Positions 25,035 through 33,617 of a stretch of DNA of 64,000 nucleotides are shown piece after piece; the first letter of the stretch is position 1; each line of letters starts with the position of its first letter. The stretch is from positions 62,001 to 126,000 of the forward strand of contig NZ_BMVE01000017.1 in assembly GCF_014650555.1 (NCBI RefSeq), in the 5' to 3' direction. The position numbers and the translations under genes are program-made. The stretch is from Streptomyces goshikiensis. Its GTDB lineage: Bacteria > Actinomycetota > Actinomycetes > Streptomycetales > Streptomycetaceae. A model generated the notes under the pieces. The model worked only from the letters and a program-made list of their open reading frames with translations. It did no database searches and was not told the origin of the DNA.

Positions 25035-25887
25035 TCGGCGCGGCCCGCAGCCGGGCCACGGAGTACGCCGGCGCGCCGAGGGCGAGCAGCCGGAACAGGC
25101 CGCCGGCCGCCCGGTGGCCGAGGCTGATGCGCTCCATGACCCGGTGATCGCTCACCTTCTCCCAGCCGGGCGCGGCGGCCGCCAGTCCGCGGCCGCCGCG
25201 GGCGCCGGAACGGAACCGCGCCCCGGTCGCCCTGACGATCGGGTGCAGCCCGCTGAGGGCGATCCTCGGGTGGAAGTGGTCCGCCACCAGCTCCGCGGCG
25301 GGGAACGCGGTCCGGCAGGAGACCAGGAAGGACCGCAGTCCGGCCGGGTCCAGGTACATCAGGACGCCCTCGGTGAGGACCAGGACGTTGCGCCGCTCCC
25401 CGACCAGGGGCAGCAGCCGCTGCGCCCAGTCCGGCTCGGTGATCGAGGCGGGGAACACCCGGGTCAGGTCGCCGGGCAGCAGCCGGGCGCGCAGTTCGAC
25501 GACGTCGGGCACGTCGACGCCGAGCCAGGTGACGGTGGCCGGCAGGGCGCCCGCGAGCCGCTCGGCGCGGGTGTCGAGCCCGATGCCCGCCGAGACGACC
25601 ACCGCGTCGGGGTGTTCCCGGCAGAAGGCGGCGGTCAGCTCGTCGAAGACGATGGCCCGGTGGACGGAGCCGAGCGCGTTGCCGCGGTCGGTCAGCACCT
25701 CCGGCGCCCGGTAGCCGGTGGCGGCCAGAACGGAGGCGGCCGCGGGATCGCGGAAGGCGGTGCCGGGAAGGAGTTCGGCGGCGTGGGCGCGGCCGTAGAG
25801 CGGGGTCAGCAGGGTCATGGCCACACCGCTGAGGCCGTGGGCCGGGCCGCCGCTGCCGGGAGCGTCCGGCGTGGACGTGTTCGACAT
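25024..25887 (-). CDS. SAM-dependent methyltransferase, leucine carboxyl methyltransferase/TcmP type
   Basis: A 287-residue class I methyltransferase. The LCM-family layout is visible: RAIVFDELTAAFCREHPDA, then the SAM site VVSAGIGLDTRAERLAG, then WLGVDVPDVVELR with the ribose-binding Asp, then VLVLTEGVLMYLDPAGLRSF. Such proteins O-methylate carboxylates or small molecules, often in secondary metabolism. ATG 25887 follows GAGGAG. It is 22 bases downstream of the iron-box-controlled hydrolase on the same strand and may be on the same transcript. Confidence 0.85.
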   Translation of the reverse strand: MSNTSTPDAPGSGGPAHGLSGVAMTLLTPLYGRAHAAELLPGTAFRDPAAASVLAATGYRAPEVLTDRGNALGSVHRAIVFDELTAAFCREHPDAVVVSAGIGLDTRAERLAGALPATVTWLGVDVPDVVELRARLLPGDLTRVFPASITEPDWAQRLLPLVGERRNVLVLTEGVLMYLDPAGLRSFLVSCRTAFPAAELVADHFHPRIALSGLHPIVRATGARFRSGARGGRGLAAAAPGWEKVSDHRVMERISLGHRAAGGLFRLLALGAPAYSVARLRAAPTAG

Positions 25888-25909
25888 GGGGTGAGCTCCT
25901 CGGGTCGGT

Positions 25910-27088
25910 TCAGCTGCTGCGGTGGAACACGACTTCCGGGTCGGCCGCCGCCGGGCCGTCCAGGCGCGGCGCCGGTGTCCCGCGCAGGTGCAGGCCGAAG
26001 AAGTCGCCGACGTAGGCCCGGGTGATCTGCTGGGAGCGGGTGCCGGAGAGCGGGGTCTCCGGGTGGTCGTAGCCCACCTGGTCGCCGAGCACCGGCCAGT
26101 CGGTGAAGCCGGGGTGGCCCGCTCCCGTGACGGTCAGCCAGCGCTTCCAGCCGTCCAGGCGGGGCCAGGAGTCCTCCCAGGAGGTGTCGGGGAAGTCGGG
26201 CGGCAGGAGGGCGGGGTCCCCGGCGAGCATCAGGAACGGGCGTCCGCCGAGGCCGCTTTCGGGGACCGGGGTGAAGAACGTGCCGTCCATGTTGACCCCG
26301 GCGTCCACGCGCGGGTCGGCGGCCATGGTGGCCGAGGCCGCGGCCCCGCCGATGGAGTGCCCGGCCATGCCGATGTGCCGGGCGTCGATCAGCCGGGAGT
26401 GGCGCCACGCGGGGCGGGGGCCGGTGAGCCGGTCCAGGGCGAAGGAGACGTCACGGGCCCGGCCTTCGGTGACCCGGTGCAGCGACCCGTCGGGGAACAC
26501 CTGCTCGCAGGCCTTGCAGGAGAGCATCCGGCCGCCGGGGAAGAGGGTGCCGTCCGACTCGTACGCGTGGTCCACGGCGGCCACGACGTAGCCGCGGCTG
26601 GCGAGGTCCTCGGCCAGGGTGGTCAGCGTGGAGCGGGGCATGGTGAAGCCGGGCGAGAGCACGATCAGCGGGTAGCGCTGCGCGGCGGGCCGGGGCAGGG
26701 CGCCGTCCCGGGCGTGGGTGCGGGTGGCCGCGAGGCGCTCGGGGGTGACGTACTCGCCGAGCCGGCCCCGGTCGGTGAGCAGCGCCTTGGCCTCGGGAAC
26801 AGCCATGTAGGGGGCGGGAGTTCCGGTGTGCGCGAGCGCGGGGTAGTAGAGCGAGAGCAGCAACTCCCGGTCGGCCGTGGGGACCCAGGGGTCCTTGCGG
26901 TCCCGGTCCACGAGGTGCAGGGTGTCGCGGCCCACCGCCAACGTACCGGTGGGGCGCGGGAGTTCGAGTCTCGTGGCCTGTCCGGCCGGGGCGGGGCCGG
27001 CTGCGGCGGCGGGGGTCGCGAGGGTGCCGGGCGCGGCGAGGGTCAGACCGGCGGCCACGGCCGTCAGCGCGCGGATGATCTTCTTCAT
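25910..27088 (-). CDS. Secreted alpha/beta hydrolase, PAF-acetylhydrolase-like, iron-box controlled
   Basis: A 392-residue exported hydrolase. It has an N-terminal signal peptide (KKIIRAL then a hydrophobic stretch, cleavage near ATPAAAA), the nucleophile elbow GHSIGG with S245, NMDGTFF as the probable acid, and AGHPGF with the catalytic His. YPLIVLSPGF marks the oxyanion region. This layout is that of PAF-acetylhydrolase/lipase-like esterases. A near-consensus DmdR1-type iron box lies 20 bases upstream, so expression should rise under iron starvation. A role in siderophore ester hydrolysis or in lipid remodelling is possible; the sequence does not decide. Confidence 0.85.
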   Translation of the reverse strand: MKKIIRALTAVAAGLTLAAPGTLATPAAAAGPAPAGQATRLELPRPTGTLAVGRDTLHLVDRDRKDPWVPTADRELLLSLYYPALAHTGTPAPYMAVPEAKALLTDRGRLGEYVTPERLAATRTHARDGALPRPAAQRYPLIVLSPGFTMPRSTLTTLAEDLASRGYVVAAVDHAYESDGTLFPGGRMLSCKACEQVFPDGSLHRVTEGRARDVSFALDRLTGPRPAWRHSRLIDARHIGMAGHSIGGAAASATMAADPRVDAGVNMDGTFFTPVPESGLGGRPFLMLAGDPALLPPDFPDTSWEDSWPRLDGWKRWLTVTGAGHPGFTDWPVLGDQVGYDHPETPLSGTRSQQITRAYVGDFFGLHLRGTPAPRLDGPAAADPEVVFHRSS

Positions 27089-27107
27089 GCCCGCATCCTA
27101 AGTGAAT

Positions 27108-27126
27108 TAAGGCAAGGCTAACCTAA
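27108..27126 (-). promoter_or_regulatory. Iron box (DmdR/IdeR-type operator)
   Basis: TAAGGCAAGGCTAACCTAA differs at three positions from the 19-bp consensus TTAGGTTAGGCTAACCTAA of DtxR-family regulators in actinobacteria. It is upstream of the hydrolase gene on the minus strand, in an unusually AT-rich patch. Apart from this site and a start region for the small gene at 27312, nothing was recognised between 27089 and 27311. Confidence 0.82.
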
Positions 27127-27311
27127 GTTTTCGGAGAACGGCCGGACACCGCCGGGGCCGACCGTCCGGCGTGCGGCGGCTGCCGTTCGTCGCGCCGGGA
27201 GGGACGTACGGCGATCCGGCCCTGCCGTCGGCCGCAGCGGCTGCCGGGCGATCCACCACCGCCCCGCCCCGCGCGTATCGTGGATCTTCCGGCCCGGAAG
27301 CAGGGGGTGTG

Positions 27312-27587
27312 ATGTCCGAGATCCAGGCGCTGCTCGACGCCCTGAGCGGACTTCCCCGGACCCGCCCCGCCGGACCCGCGGAGACCGAGGCGCTGCTGGC
27401 CCGGCTGCGCAGCGCGGCCGCCCGCTGGGCCGACGTGCTCTACGAGGCGCACGAGGGGGTCCGCCAGGAGCTGCCGCCCCGCGCCGAGGCGGCCCTGACG
27501 CTGGCCTTCCGGCGCGCGGAGGAGTCGTACGTGGAGCTGGAGATCGCGCTGCGCGACTGCGCGGAGCACCGCGACCCCGCGATCTGA
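27312..27587 (+). CDS. Small hypothetical protein
   Basis: A 91-residue acidic/helical protein of unknown function (SEIQALLDALSGLPRTRP at the start). It is rich in Ala, Glu, Leu and Arg with heptad-like spacing (ETEALLARLRSAAARWADVL), suggesting a helical bundle or coiled coil. There are no membrane segments or Cys clusters (one Cys near the end). ATG 27312 follows GCAGGGGG. It lies 112 bases before the symporter gene on the same strand. Codon bias supports it being real. Confidence 0.65.
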   Translation: MSEIQALLDALSGLPRTRPAGPAETEALLARLRSAAARWADVLYEAHEGVRQELPPRAEAALTLAFRRAEESYVELEIALRDCAEHRDPAI

Positions 27588-27699
27588 GACCCGCCCGGCC
27601 AGTGCCGCCTCAGACGTGCCGGATCACGCCTGTCGCCCGGTCCGGGCCCTGCGTAGACTCCGGTCACCCCGCTGCCCCGCCCCGAAGGAACCGGCCCCC

Positions 27700-29550
27700 G
27701 TGAACCAGACGTACGCGCTGACCGCGGTCACCGTCGTCGTCCTGGTCACCGTGCTGGTCGGGGCACTCGGCCTGCGGATATCCCGGACCACCTCCGACTT
27801 CTACGTCGCCTCGCGCACCGTCGGCCCGCGCCTGAACGCGGCCGCCATCAGCGGGGAGTACCTCTCCGCGGCCTCCTTCCTCGGCATCGCGGGGCTGGTG
27901 CTGCTCCAGGGGCCGGAGATGCTCTGGTACCCGGTCGGCTACACGGCCGGATACCTGGTGCTGCTGGTGCTGGTGGCGGCTCCGCTGCGGCGCTCGGGCG
28001 CGTACACGCTGCCGGACTTCGCCGAGGCGCGGCTGGAGTCACTGGCGGTGCGGCGGATCGCGGTGCTGTTCGTGATCGGCGTCGGCTGGCTCTACCTGCT
28101 GCCGCAACTCCAGGGCGCCGGGCTGACGTTGCAGATCCTGACCGGGGCCCCGCACTGGGTGGGCGGGGTGGTGGTCGCGGTGGTGGTGACGGTGGCCGTG
28201 GCCGCCGGCGGGATGCGCTCCATCACCTTCGTGCAGGCCTTCCAGTACTGGCTGAAGCTCACCGCCCTGCTGGTGCCGGCCTTCTTCCTGATCGCGGCCT
28301 GGGCCGGGGACGGCGGGCCGCGCGCCCGCTTCGACGCCCCGGCCGTCTTCCGCGAGCACACCGTCGTCACCCTCGCCGACGACGTACGGCTGACCTTCGA
28401 CGAGCCGCTCACGCTGACGGTGACGGGGCAGGTGGACGGCCGGTCCTACGCGGGCGAGCCGCTGACCCTGGCCGCCGGGCGGCACGCGGTACGGGCCCGC
28501 GCGCGGCTGGAGTTCACCCCGGGCAGCGCCGTCCCCGAGGCCCGGGCGGAGGCGGGGCTGGGCGTGTCCAGCTGGTCCGAGCCGCTGTCCGGGAACCGGC
28601 CGGAGTTCCGGCTGTACGCGACGTACGGGCTGATCCTGGCCACCTTCCTCGGCACCATGGGTCTCCCGCACGTGGCGGTGCGGTTCTACACGAGCCCGAA
28701 CGGGCGGGCCGCGCGGCGCACCACGCTGGTGGTGCTGGGGCTGGTCGGCGTCTTCTACCTGCTGCCGCCGGTCTACGGGGCGCTCGGCCGGATCTACGCC
28801 CCCGAGCTGGCGCTGACCGGGACGGCGGACGCGGCGGTGCTGGTGCTGCCGGAGCGGGTGGTGGGCGGGGTGCTCGGCGACCTGCTGGGGGCGCTGCTGG
28901 CGGGGGGCGCCTTCGCGGCGTTCCTGTCGACGGCCTCGGGGCTGACGATGGCGGTGGCCGGGGTGCTGCACCAGGACGTGCTGCCGACGCGGGGGGTGCG
29001 CAGCTTCCGGGTCGCGGCGCTGCTGGCGATGCTCGTACCGCTGGGCGGGAGCGTGGCGGCGACGGACGTGCCGGTGGCGGACGCGGTGGCGCTGGCGTTC
29101 GCCGTGTCGGCCTCGTCGTTCTGCCCGCTGCTGGTCCTCGGGATCTGGTGGCGCGGGCTGACGCCACCCGGGGCGGTGGCCGGGCTGGTCACCGGGGGCG
29201 GGGCGGCGCTGAGCGCGGTGCTGGCGACGCGGGCGGGGCTGGCCCCGACGGGCTGGCCGCACACGCTGCTGGCGTGGCCGGCGGTGTGGTCGGTGCCGCT
29301 GGGGTTCCTGACGATGGTGCTGGTGTCGCTGGCGACCCGGTCGCGGATTCCGGCCGGGACGGCGGCGACGCTGGCCCGGCTGCACCTGCCGGAGGCGCTG
29401 TACCCGTCGGATCCGGGCCCCGGCCGCGGCCCCGGTCGTACGGCCGGCCGCGGCCCCGGTCGTGCGGCCGGCCGCGGCCCCGGTCGTGCGGCCGGCCCTA
29501 CAACCGGTCCCGGCCCCGGCGACGCCGCCCGTACGGGCGGTGCTCCATGA
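27700..29550 (+). CDS. Solute:sodium symporter (SSS family, cation/acetate symporter-like) with extracytoplasmic insert
   Basis: A 616-residue membrane protein. Helix 1 region GLRISRTTSDFYVASRTVGP, then AAISGEYLSAASFLGIAG and FLGTMGLPHVAVRFYTSPN are SSS/ActP-type motifs (sodium and carboxylate sites). An insertion of about 90 residues (roughly 215-305, hydrophilic beta-rich, including LTLTVTGQVDGRSY) sits between two helices. The C-terminus is a GRGPGRAA repeat tail. It probably imports a small carboxylate such as acetate or pyruvate. GTG 27700 follows GAAGGA. Its stop overlaps the ATG of the LytS-type kinase gene (ATGA), so the two are translationally coupled. Confidence 0.87.
   Translation: MNQTYALTAVTVVVLVTVLVGALGLRISRTTSDFYVASRTVGPRLNAAAISGEYLSAASFLGIAGLVLLQGPEMLWYPVGYTAGYLVLLVLVAAPLRRSGAYTLPDFAEARLESLAVRRIAVLFVIGVGWLYLLPQLQGAGLTLQILTGAPHWVGGVVVAVVVTVAVAAGGMRSITFVQAFQYWLKLTALLVPAFFLIAAWAGDGGPRARFDAPAVFREHTVVTLADDVRLTFDEPLTLTVTGQVDGRSYAGEPLTLAAGRHAVRARARLEFTPGSAVPEARAEAGLGVSSWSEPLSGNRPEFRLYATYGLILATFLGTMGLPHVAVRFYTSPNGRAARRTTLVVLGLVGVFYLLPPVYGALGRIYAPELALTGTADAAVLVLPERVVGGVLGDLLGALLAGGAFAAFLSTASGLTMAVAGVLHQDVLPTRGVRSFRVAALLAMLVPLGGSVAATDVPVADAVALAFAVSASSFCPLLVLGIWWRGLTPPGAVAGLVTGGGAALSAVLATRAGLAPTGWPHTLLAWPAVWSVPLGFLTMVLVSLATRSRIPAGTAATLARLHLPEALYPSDPGPGRGPGRTAGRGPGRAAGRGPGRAAGPTTGPGPGDAARTGGAP
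29422..29493 (+). repeat. Three tandem 24-bp repeats in the symporter C-terminal tail
   Basis: The unit starting GGCCGCGGCCCCGGTCG is present three times, with one base difference in the first copy. It keeps the frame and encodes the repeated AGRGPGR tail. Confidence 0.9.
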
Positions 29551-30782
29551 CCGCGGCGGTGCTCTCGGTACTGGCCGTCGCGGGCGCCGCCCTGCTGCTC
29601 GGGACCGGCTGGGCCGCCGGCCGGTGGCAGGCCCGGCGCGGCGAGCGGGCGGCCGGCCCGGATCTCGGGACGCCCGTGGAGCGGGCCACCTTCCACACCC
29701 TGCACACCGCCTCGCTGGCCGCGCCCCCGCTGCGCGCCGGCCTGACCGAGGACGCCGCCCGCAAGGCGGCCCGGCGCCTGCGGTCGCTGCTGGGCACCGA
29801 GGCGCTGTGCCTCACGGACCGGGAGGCGGTGCTGGCCTGGGACGGCCCGGGCGCCGACCACCACCAGCGGCGGGCGATGGCCCGGGTGACGCTGATGCTG
29901 GAGTCCGGGCGCAGCCAGAGCGTGCGCACCGAGTGCCAGCGCCCCGGCTGCCCGCTGAAGTGGGCCGTGTTCGCCCCGCTCACCGGCGAGGACGGGATGC
30001 TGGGCGCGCTGGTGGCGTACGGGTCGCGGGAGTCGGCGGTGCTGGTGCGGGCCGCGACGGAGGTGGCCCGCTGGGTCTCCGTACAGCTGGAGCTCTCGGA
30101 GCTGGACCGGTCGCGGACCCGGCTGATGGAGGCGGAGATCAAGGCGCTGCGGGCGCAGATCTCCCCGCACTTCATCTTCAACTCCCTCGCCGCGATCGCC
30201 TCGTTCGTGCGGACCGATCCGGAGCGGGCCCGGGAGCTGCTGCTGGAGTTCGCGGACTTCACCCGCTACTCCTTCCGGAGGCACGGCGAATTCACCACGC
30301 TGGCGGAGGAGTTGCGCTCCATCGAGCAGTACCTGGCACTGGCCGGGGCCCGGTTCGGGGACCGGCTGAAGGTGACCTTGCAGGTGGCGCCGGAGGTGCT
30401 GCCGGTGGCGCTGCCGTTCCTGTGCCTGCAGCCGCTGGTGGAGAACGCCGTCAAGCACGGGCTGGAGGACTCGACCGAGGAGTGCCGGATCACCATCGCC
30501 GCCCGGGACGCGGGCGCGGAGGCGGTGATCACCATCGAGGACAACGGCGTCGGCATGGATCCGGCCCTGCTGCGCCGCATCCTGGCCGGGGAGCGGACGG
30601 GCTCCTCCTCCGGCATCGGGCTGCCGAACGTGGACGAGCGGATCCGCCAGGTCTACGGCGACGCGTACGGCATGGTGCTGGAGACGGGCCCCGGCGCCGG
30701 GATGAAGATCACCCTCCGGATCCCCAAGTACCGCGCGGGCGTCCACACGTCCCCTCCGGGAGGGCGCCAGCCCCCCTCCTGA
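29547..30782 (+). CDS. LytS-type sensor histidine kinase
   Basis: A 411-residue kinase. One N-terminal membrane helix (about residues 2-22) is followed by a GAF-like region (65-180, with C130 and C135). Then comes the His-kinase domain with ALRAQISPHFIFNSL, phospho-acceptor H208, and a HATPase domain (LVENAVKHGLED N-box, IEDNGVGMD G1 box, GIGLPNVDERI G2 box). The ATG overlaps the symporter stop. With the LytTR regulator at 24150 it would form a carboxylate-responsive two-component system that controls the symporter, by analogy with BtsSR and YpdAB; the link is inferred. Confidence 0.9.
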   Translation: MTAAVLSVLAVAGAALLLGTGWAAGRWQARRGERAAGPDLGTPVERATFHTLHTASLAAPPLRAGLTEDAARKAARRLRSLLGTEALCLTDREAVLAWDGPGADHHQRRAMARVTLMLESGRSQSVRTECQRPGCPLKWAVFAPLTGEDGMLGALVAYGSRESAVLVRAATEVARWVSVQLELSELDRSRTRLMEAEIKALRAQISPHFIFNSLAAIASFVRTDPERARELLLEFADFTRYSFRRHGEFTTLAEELRSIEQYLALAGARFGDRLKVTLQVAPEVLPVALPFLCLQPLVENAVKHGLEDSTEECRITIAARDAGAEAVITIEDNGVGMDPALLRRILAGERTGSSSGIGLPNVDERIRQVYGDAYGMVLETGPGAGMKITLRIPKYRAGVHTSPPGGRQPPS

Positions 30783-30792
30783 CCCCTTCGGT

Positions 30793-30842
30793 GGACGCGC
30801 CGCGGCCCCGGCGCGTCCGCGAGGGACGGGCTGGGGCCGCGG
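30793..30842. terminator. Terminator between the kinase gene and guaB1
   Basis: GGACGCGCCG (30793-30802) pairs with CGGCGCGTCC (30809-30818) over a 6-base loop. A second possible stem pairs ccgcggcccc (30800-30809) with ggggccgcgg (30832-30841). It lies between convergent genes. Confidence 0.75.
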
Positions 30843-30873
30843 TGTTGGGACGGGTACCGGGGAGGGGGACGGC

Positions 30874-32316
30874 CTAGCTCCAGCTGGCGTGGAGCGGCTT
30901 GCCCTCGGCGTAGCCCGCCGCGGACTGGATGCCGACGACGGCCTTCTCCTCGAACTCCGCGAGGGAGCCGGCACCGGCGTAGGTGCAGGAGGAACGGACG
31001 CCCGCGATGATCGAGTCGATGAGGTCCTCGACGCCCGGACGCGCGGGGTCCAGGAACATCCGCGAGGTGGAGATGCCCTCCTCGAACAGCCCCTTGCGGG
31101 CCCGGTCGTACGCCGACTCCTCCGACGTCCGGTTCTGCACCGCGCGCGCGGACGCCATGCCGAAGGACTCCTTGTAGAAGCGGCCGTCGGCGCTCTGCTG
31201 GAGGTCGCCCGGGGACTCGTACGTGCCCGCGAACCAGGAGCCGATCATGACGTTGGAGGCGCCGGCCGCGAGGGCCATCGCCACGTCGCGCGGGTGACGG
31301 ACGCCGCCGTCGGCCCACACGTGCTTGCCGTACTTCTTGGCCTCGGCCGCGCACTCCAGCACCGCGGAGAACTGCGGGCGGCCCACGCCGGTCATCATGC
31401 GGGTGGTGCACATCGCGCCGGGGCCGACACCGACCTTGATGATGTCCGCGCCGGCGTCGATCAGGTCCTTGACGCCCTCGGCCGCGACGATGTTGCCCGC
31501 CACGATCGGGACCTGCGGGTCCAGCGCGCGGACGGCCTTGATCGCGTTGATCATCGATTCCTGGTGGCCGTGCGCGGTATCGATGACGATCGTGTCCACG
31601 CCCGCGTCGAGCAGCTGCTTGGCCTTGCCCACGAAGTCGCCGTTGATGCCGACGGCGGCCGCGATCCGCAGCCCGCCCTTGGCGTCCACGGCCGGCGCGT
31701 ACAGGGTCGCGCGCAGCGCGCCCTTGCGGGTCAGGATGCCGACGAGCCGGCCGTCCTTGTCGACGGCGGGGGCCAGCTTGCGGTGGCCGGCGTCGAGCTG
31801 GTTGAACGCCTGGCGCGGGTCGATGTCGGCGTCGATGAGCAGCAGCTCCTTCGACATGACCTCGGAGAGCTGGGTGAAGCGGTCCACGCCGGTCAGGTCG
31901 TGGTCGGTGACGACACCGACGGGCCGGTTCTCGGCGTCGACGACGACACCGGCGCCGTGCGCGCGCTTGGGCAGCAGGGACAGGGCGTCGGCGACGGTCT
32001 GGGTGGGCGCCAGCGTGATCGGGGTGTCGAGCACGTGATGGCGGGTCTTCACCCAGGAGATGACGTCGGTGACGACCTCGATCGGGATGTCCTGGGGGAT
32101 GACGACGATGCCGCCGCGGCGGGCGACGGTCTCGGCCATCCGGCGGCCCGCGATGGCGGTCATGTTCGCCACGACGAGCGGAATGGTGGTGCCGGTGCCG
32201 TCGGGCGAGGAGAGGTCGACACCCTGACGGGAACCCACCGCGGAGCGGCTCGGCACCATGAACACATCGTCGTACGTCAGGTCGTACGGCGGCTTCAGGT
32301 CATTGAGGAAACGCAC
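30874..32316 (-). CDS. guaB1: GuaB1-type IMP dehydrogenase-family protein (GMP reductase-like, CBS-containing)
   Basis: A 480-residue TIM-barrel enzyme of the IMPDH/GMPR family with a CBS pair inserted at about residues 95-205. The catalytic loop GPGAMCTTRMMTG places C303. Its N-terminus RFLNDLKPPYDLTYDDVFMVP and RTSEESAYDRARKGLFEEGIS near the end fit the actinobacterial GuaB1 group, shown in mycobacteria to act as a GMP reductase rather than an IMPDH. It would recycle guanine nucleotides to IMP. Starts with GTG 32316. It is a monocistronic gene. Confidence 0.88.
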   Translation of the reverse strand: MRFLNDLKPPYDLTYDDVFMVPSRSAVGSRQGVDLSSPDGTGTTIPLVVANMTAIAGRRMAETVARRGGIVVIPQDIPIEVVTDVISWVKTRHHVLDTPITLAPTQTVADALSLLPKRAHGAGVVVDAENRPVGVVTDHDLTGVDRFTQLSEVMSKELLLIDADIDPRQAFNQLDAGHRKLAPAVDKDGRLVGILTRKGALRATLYAPAVDAKGGLRIAAAVGINGDFVGKAKQLLDAGVDTIVIDTAHGHQESMINAIKAVRALDPQVPIVAGNIVAAEGVKDLIDAGADIIKVGVGPGAMCTTRMMTGVGRPQFSAVLECAAEAKKYGKHVWADGGVRHPRDVAMALAAGASNVMIGSWFAGTYESPGDLQQSADGRFYKESFGMASARAVQNRTSEESAYDRARKGLFEEGISTSRMFLDPARPGVEDLIDSIIAGVRSSCTYAGAGSLAEFEEKAVVGIQSAAGYAEGKPLHASWS

Positions 32317-32462
32317 GTGCAGAACATCCCAGTCGAGTCGGAGGATCCCGTCATACCCAGCGGGGCAGCCGAGGAAAACGCACGTACTTCATTCTCCCAC
32401 GTCCCGGCGTTCACCAGGCCCGGGTGGATCGTCCAGGACCCGGTGCCCCGGGTGGTTCTTTC

Positions 32463-33617
32463 CTACGGGACTTTGGTCCCGAAAGGGGCGCCGACCCGCC
32501 GGTGTACGGGGCCCGCGAGCCCGGCCAGCGGAAGGACGGAGCCGCCGTTGCGGACGGCCGTGAGTTCGGCGGCGATGGCGAGGGCCGTCTCCTCGGGGGT
32601 GCCGCCGCCCAGGTCCAGGCCGATGGGCGAGCGCAGCCGGGCCAGCTCCCGCTCGGTGATCCCCTCGCCGCGCAGCCGCGCGGCCCGTTCCCCGTGGGTG
32701 CGCCGCGATCCCATGGCTCCTATGTAGCCGAGCGGCAGCCGCAGCGCCAGGGCCAGCAGCGGTACGTCGAACTTGGCGTCGTGGGTGAGCACGCAGACGG
32801 CGGTACGGGAGTCCAGCCGGCCCGCCTCCCACTCGGCGGCCAGGTGCCGGTGCGGCCAGTCCACGATCACCTCGTCGGCCTCGGGGAAGCGGGCCGGCGT
32901 GGTGAACACGGGCCGGGCGTCGCACACGGTGACCCGGTGTCCGAGGAAGGCCCCGATGCGCGCCAGGGCGGAGGCGAAGTCGATGGCCCCGTAGACGATC
33001 AGCCGGGGCGGTTCGGCGGCGGATTCGACCAGCAGGGTCAGCGGCTGCCCGCAGAGCCCGCCGGCGGTGCCCAGCTCGGCGGTGCCGGTCCGGCCGGCCA
33101 GCAGCAGCGCGCGGGCCTGCCGGGCGGCAGCCCGGTCGAGCTCCGCGCCGCCGCCCAGGCCGCCCTCGTAGGAGCCGTCGGCGTGGACGGCGAGGGCGCG
33201 GCCGAGCTGCCGCGGCGGCCCGGTGACGACCCGGGCGAAGGCGGCCCGGTCCCCGCCGAGCGCGGCGTCGAGCACCGAGCCGAGCACGGGCCGTACCGGG
33301 TCCTGCCCGCGGACCGGGGTGACCAGGACGTCGAGGACTCCTCCGCAGGTCAGCCCGACGGCGAAGGCGTCGTCGTCGCTGTATCCGAAGCGGTGGACGC
33401 CGCTCTCGCCGGAGGCGATCGCGTCGAGGCAGATCTCGTGCACGGCGGACTCCACGCAGCCCCCGGACAGGGAGCCGAGCGCGGTGCCGCCGGCGTCGAC
33501 GGCCAGCGAGGCGCCCGGCCCGCGCGGTGCGCTGCCGCTGACGGCGACCACGGTGGCCAGGGCGAACTCCCGCTGGGCGGCGCACCACGCCCGTAGCTCT
33601 CCGGCGATGTCGAGCAT
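32463..33617 (-). CDS. xdhC: XdhC/CoxI-family molybdenum-enzyme maturation protein
   Basis: A 384-residue protein with the two XdhC domains: N-terminal GSAPRGPGASLAVD with LSGGCVESAVHE (conserved Cys), and C-terminal Rossmann-like VYGAIDFASALARIGAFLGH followed by GYIGAMGSRRTH. XdhC proteins bind and sulfurate molybdenum cofactor and insert it into xanthine-dehydrogenase-type enzymes. The likely client is the three-subunit hydroxylase at 38990-42854 on the same strand. Its ATG overlaps the stop of the IS701-like gene (ATGA), so it is translationally coupled to that gene. Confidence 0.88.
   Translation of the reverse strand: MLDIAGELRAWCAAQREFALATVVAVSGSAPRGPGASLAVDAGGTALGSLSGGCVESAVHEICLDAIASGESGVHRFGYSDDDAFAVGLTCGGVLDVLVTPVRGQDPVRPVLGSVLDAALGGDRAAFARVVTGPPRQLGRALAVHADGSYEGGLGGGAELDRAAARQARALLLAGRTGTAELGTAGGLCGQPLTLLVESAAEPPRLIVYGAIDFASALARIGAFLGHRVTVCDARPVFTTPARFPEADEVIVDWPHRHLAAEWEAGRLDSRTAVCVLTHDAKFDVPLLALALRLPLGYIGAMGSRRTHGERAARLRGEGITERELARLRSPIGLDLGGGTPEETALAIAAELTAVRNGGSVLPLAGLAGPVHRRVGAPFGTKVP

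Noticed and set aside
28794..30974. 726-codon minus-strand open frame under the symporter and kinase genes
   Set aside because: It is the antisense shadow of two well-supported genes and has no recognisable fold.
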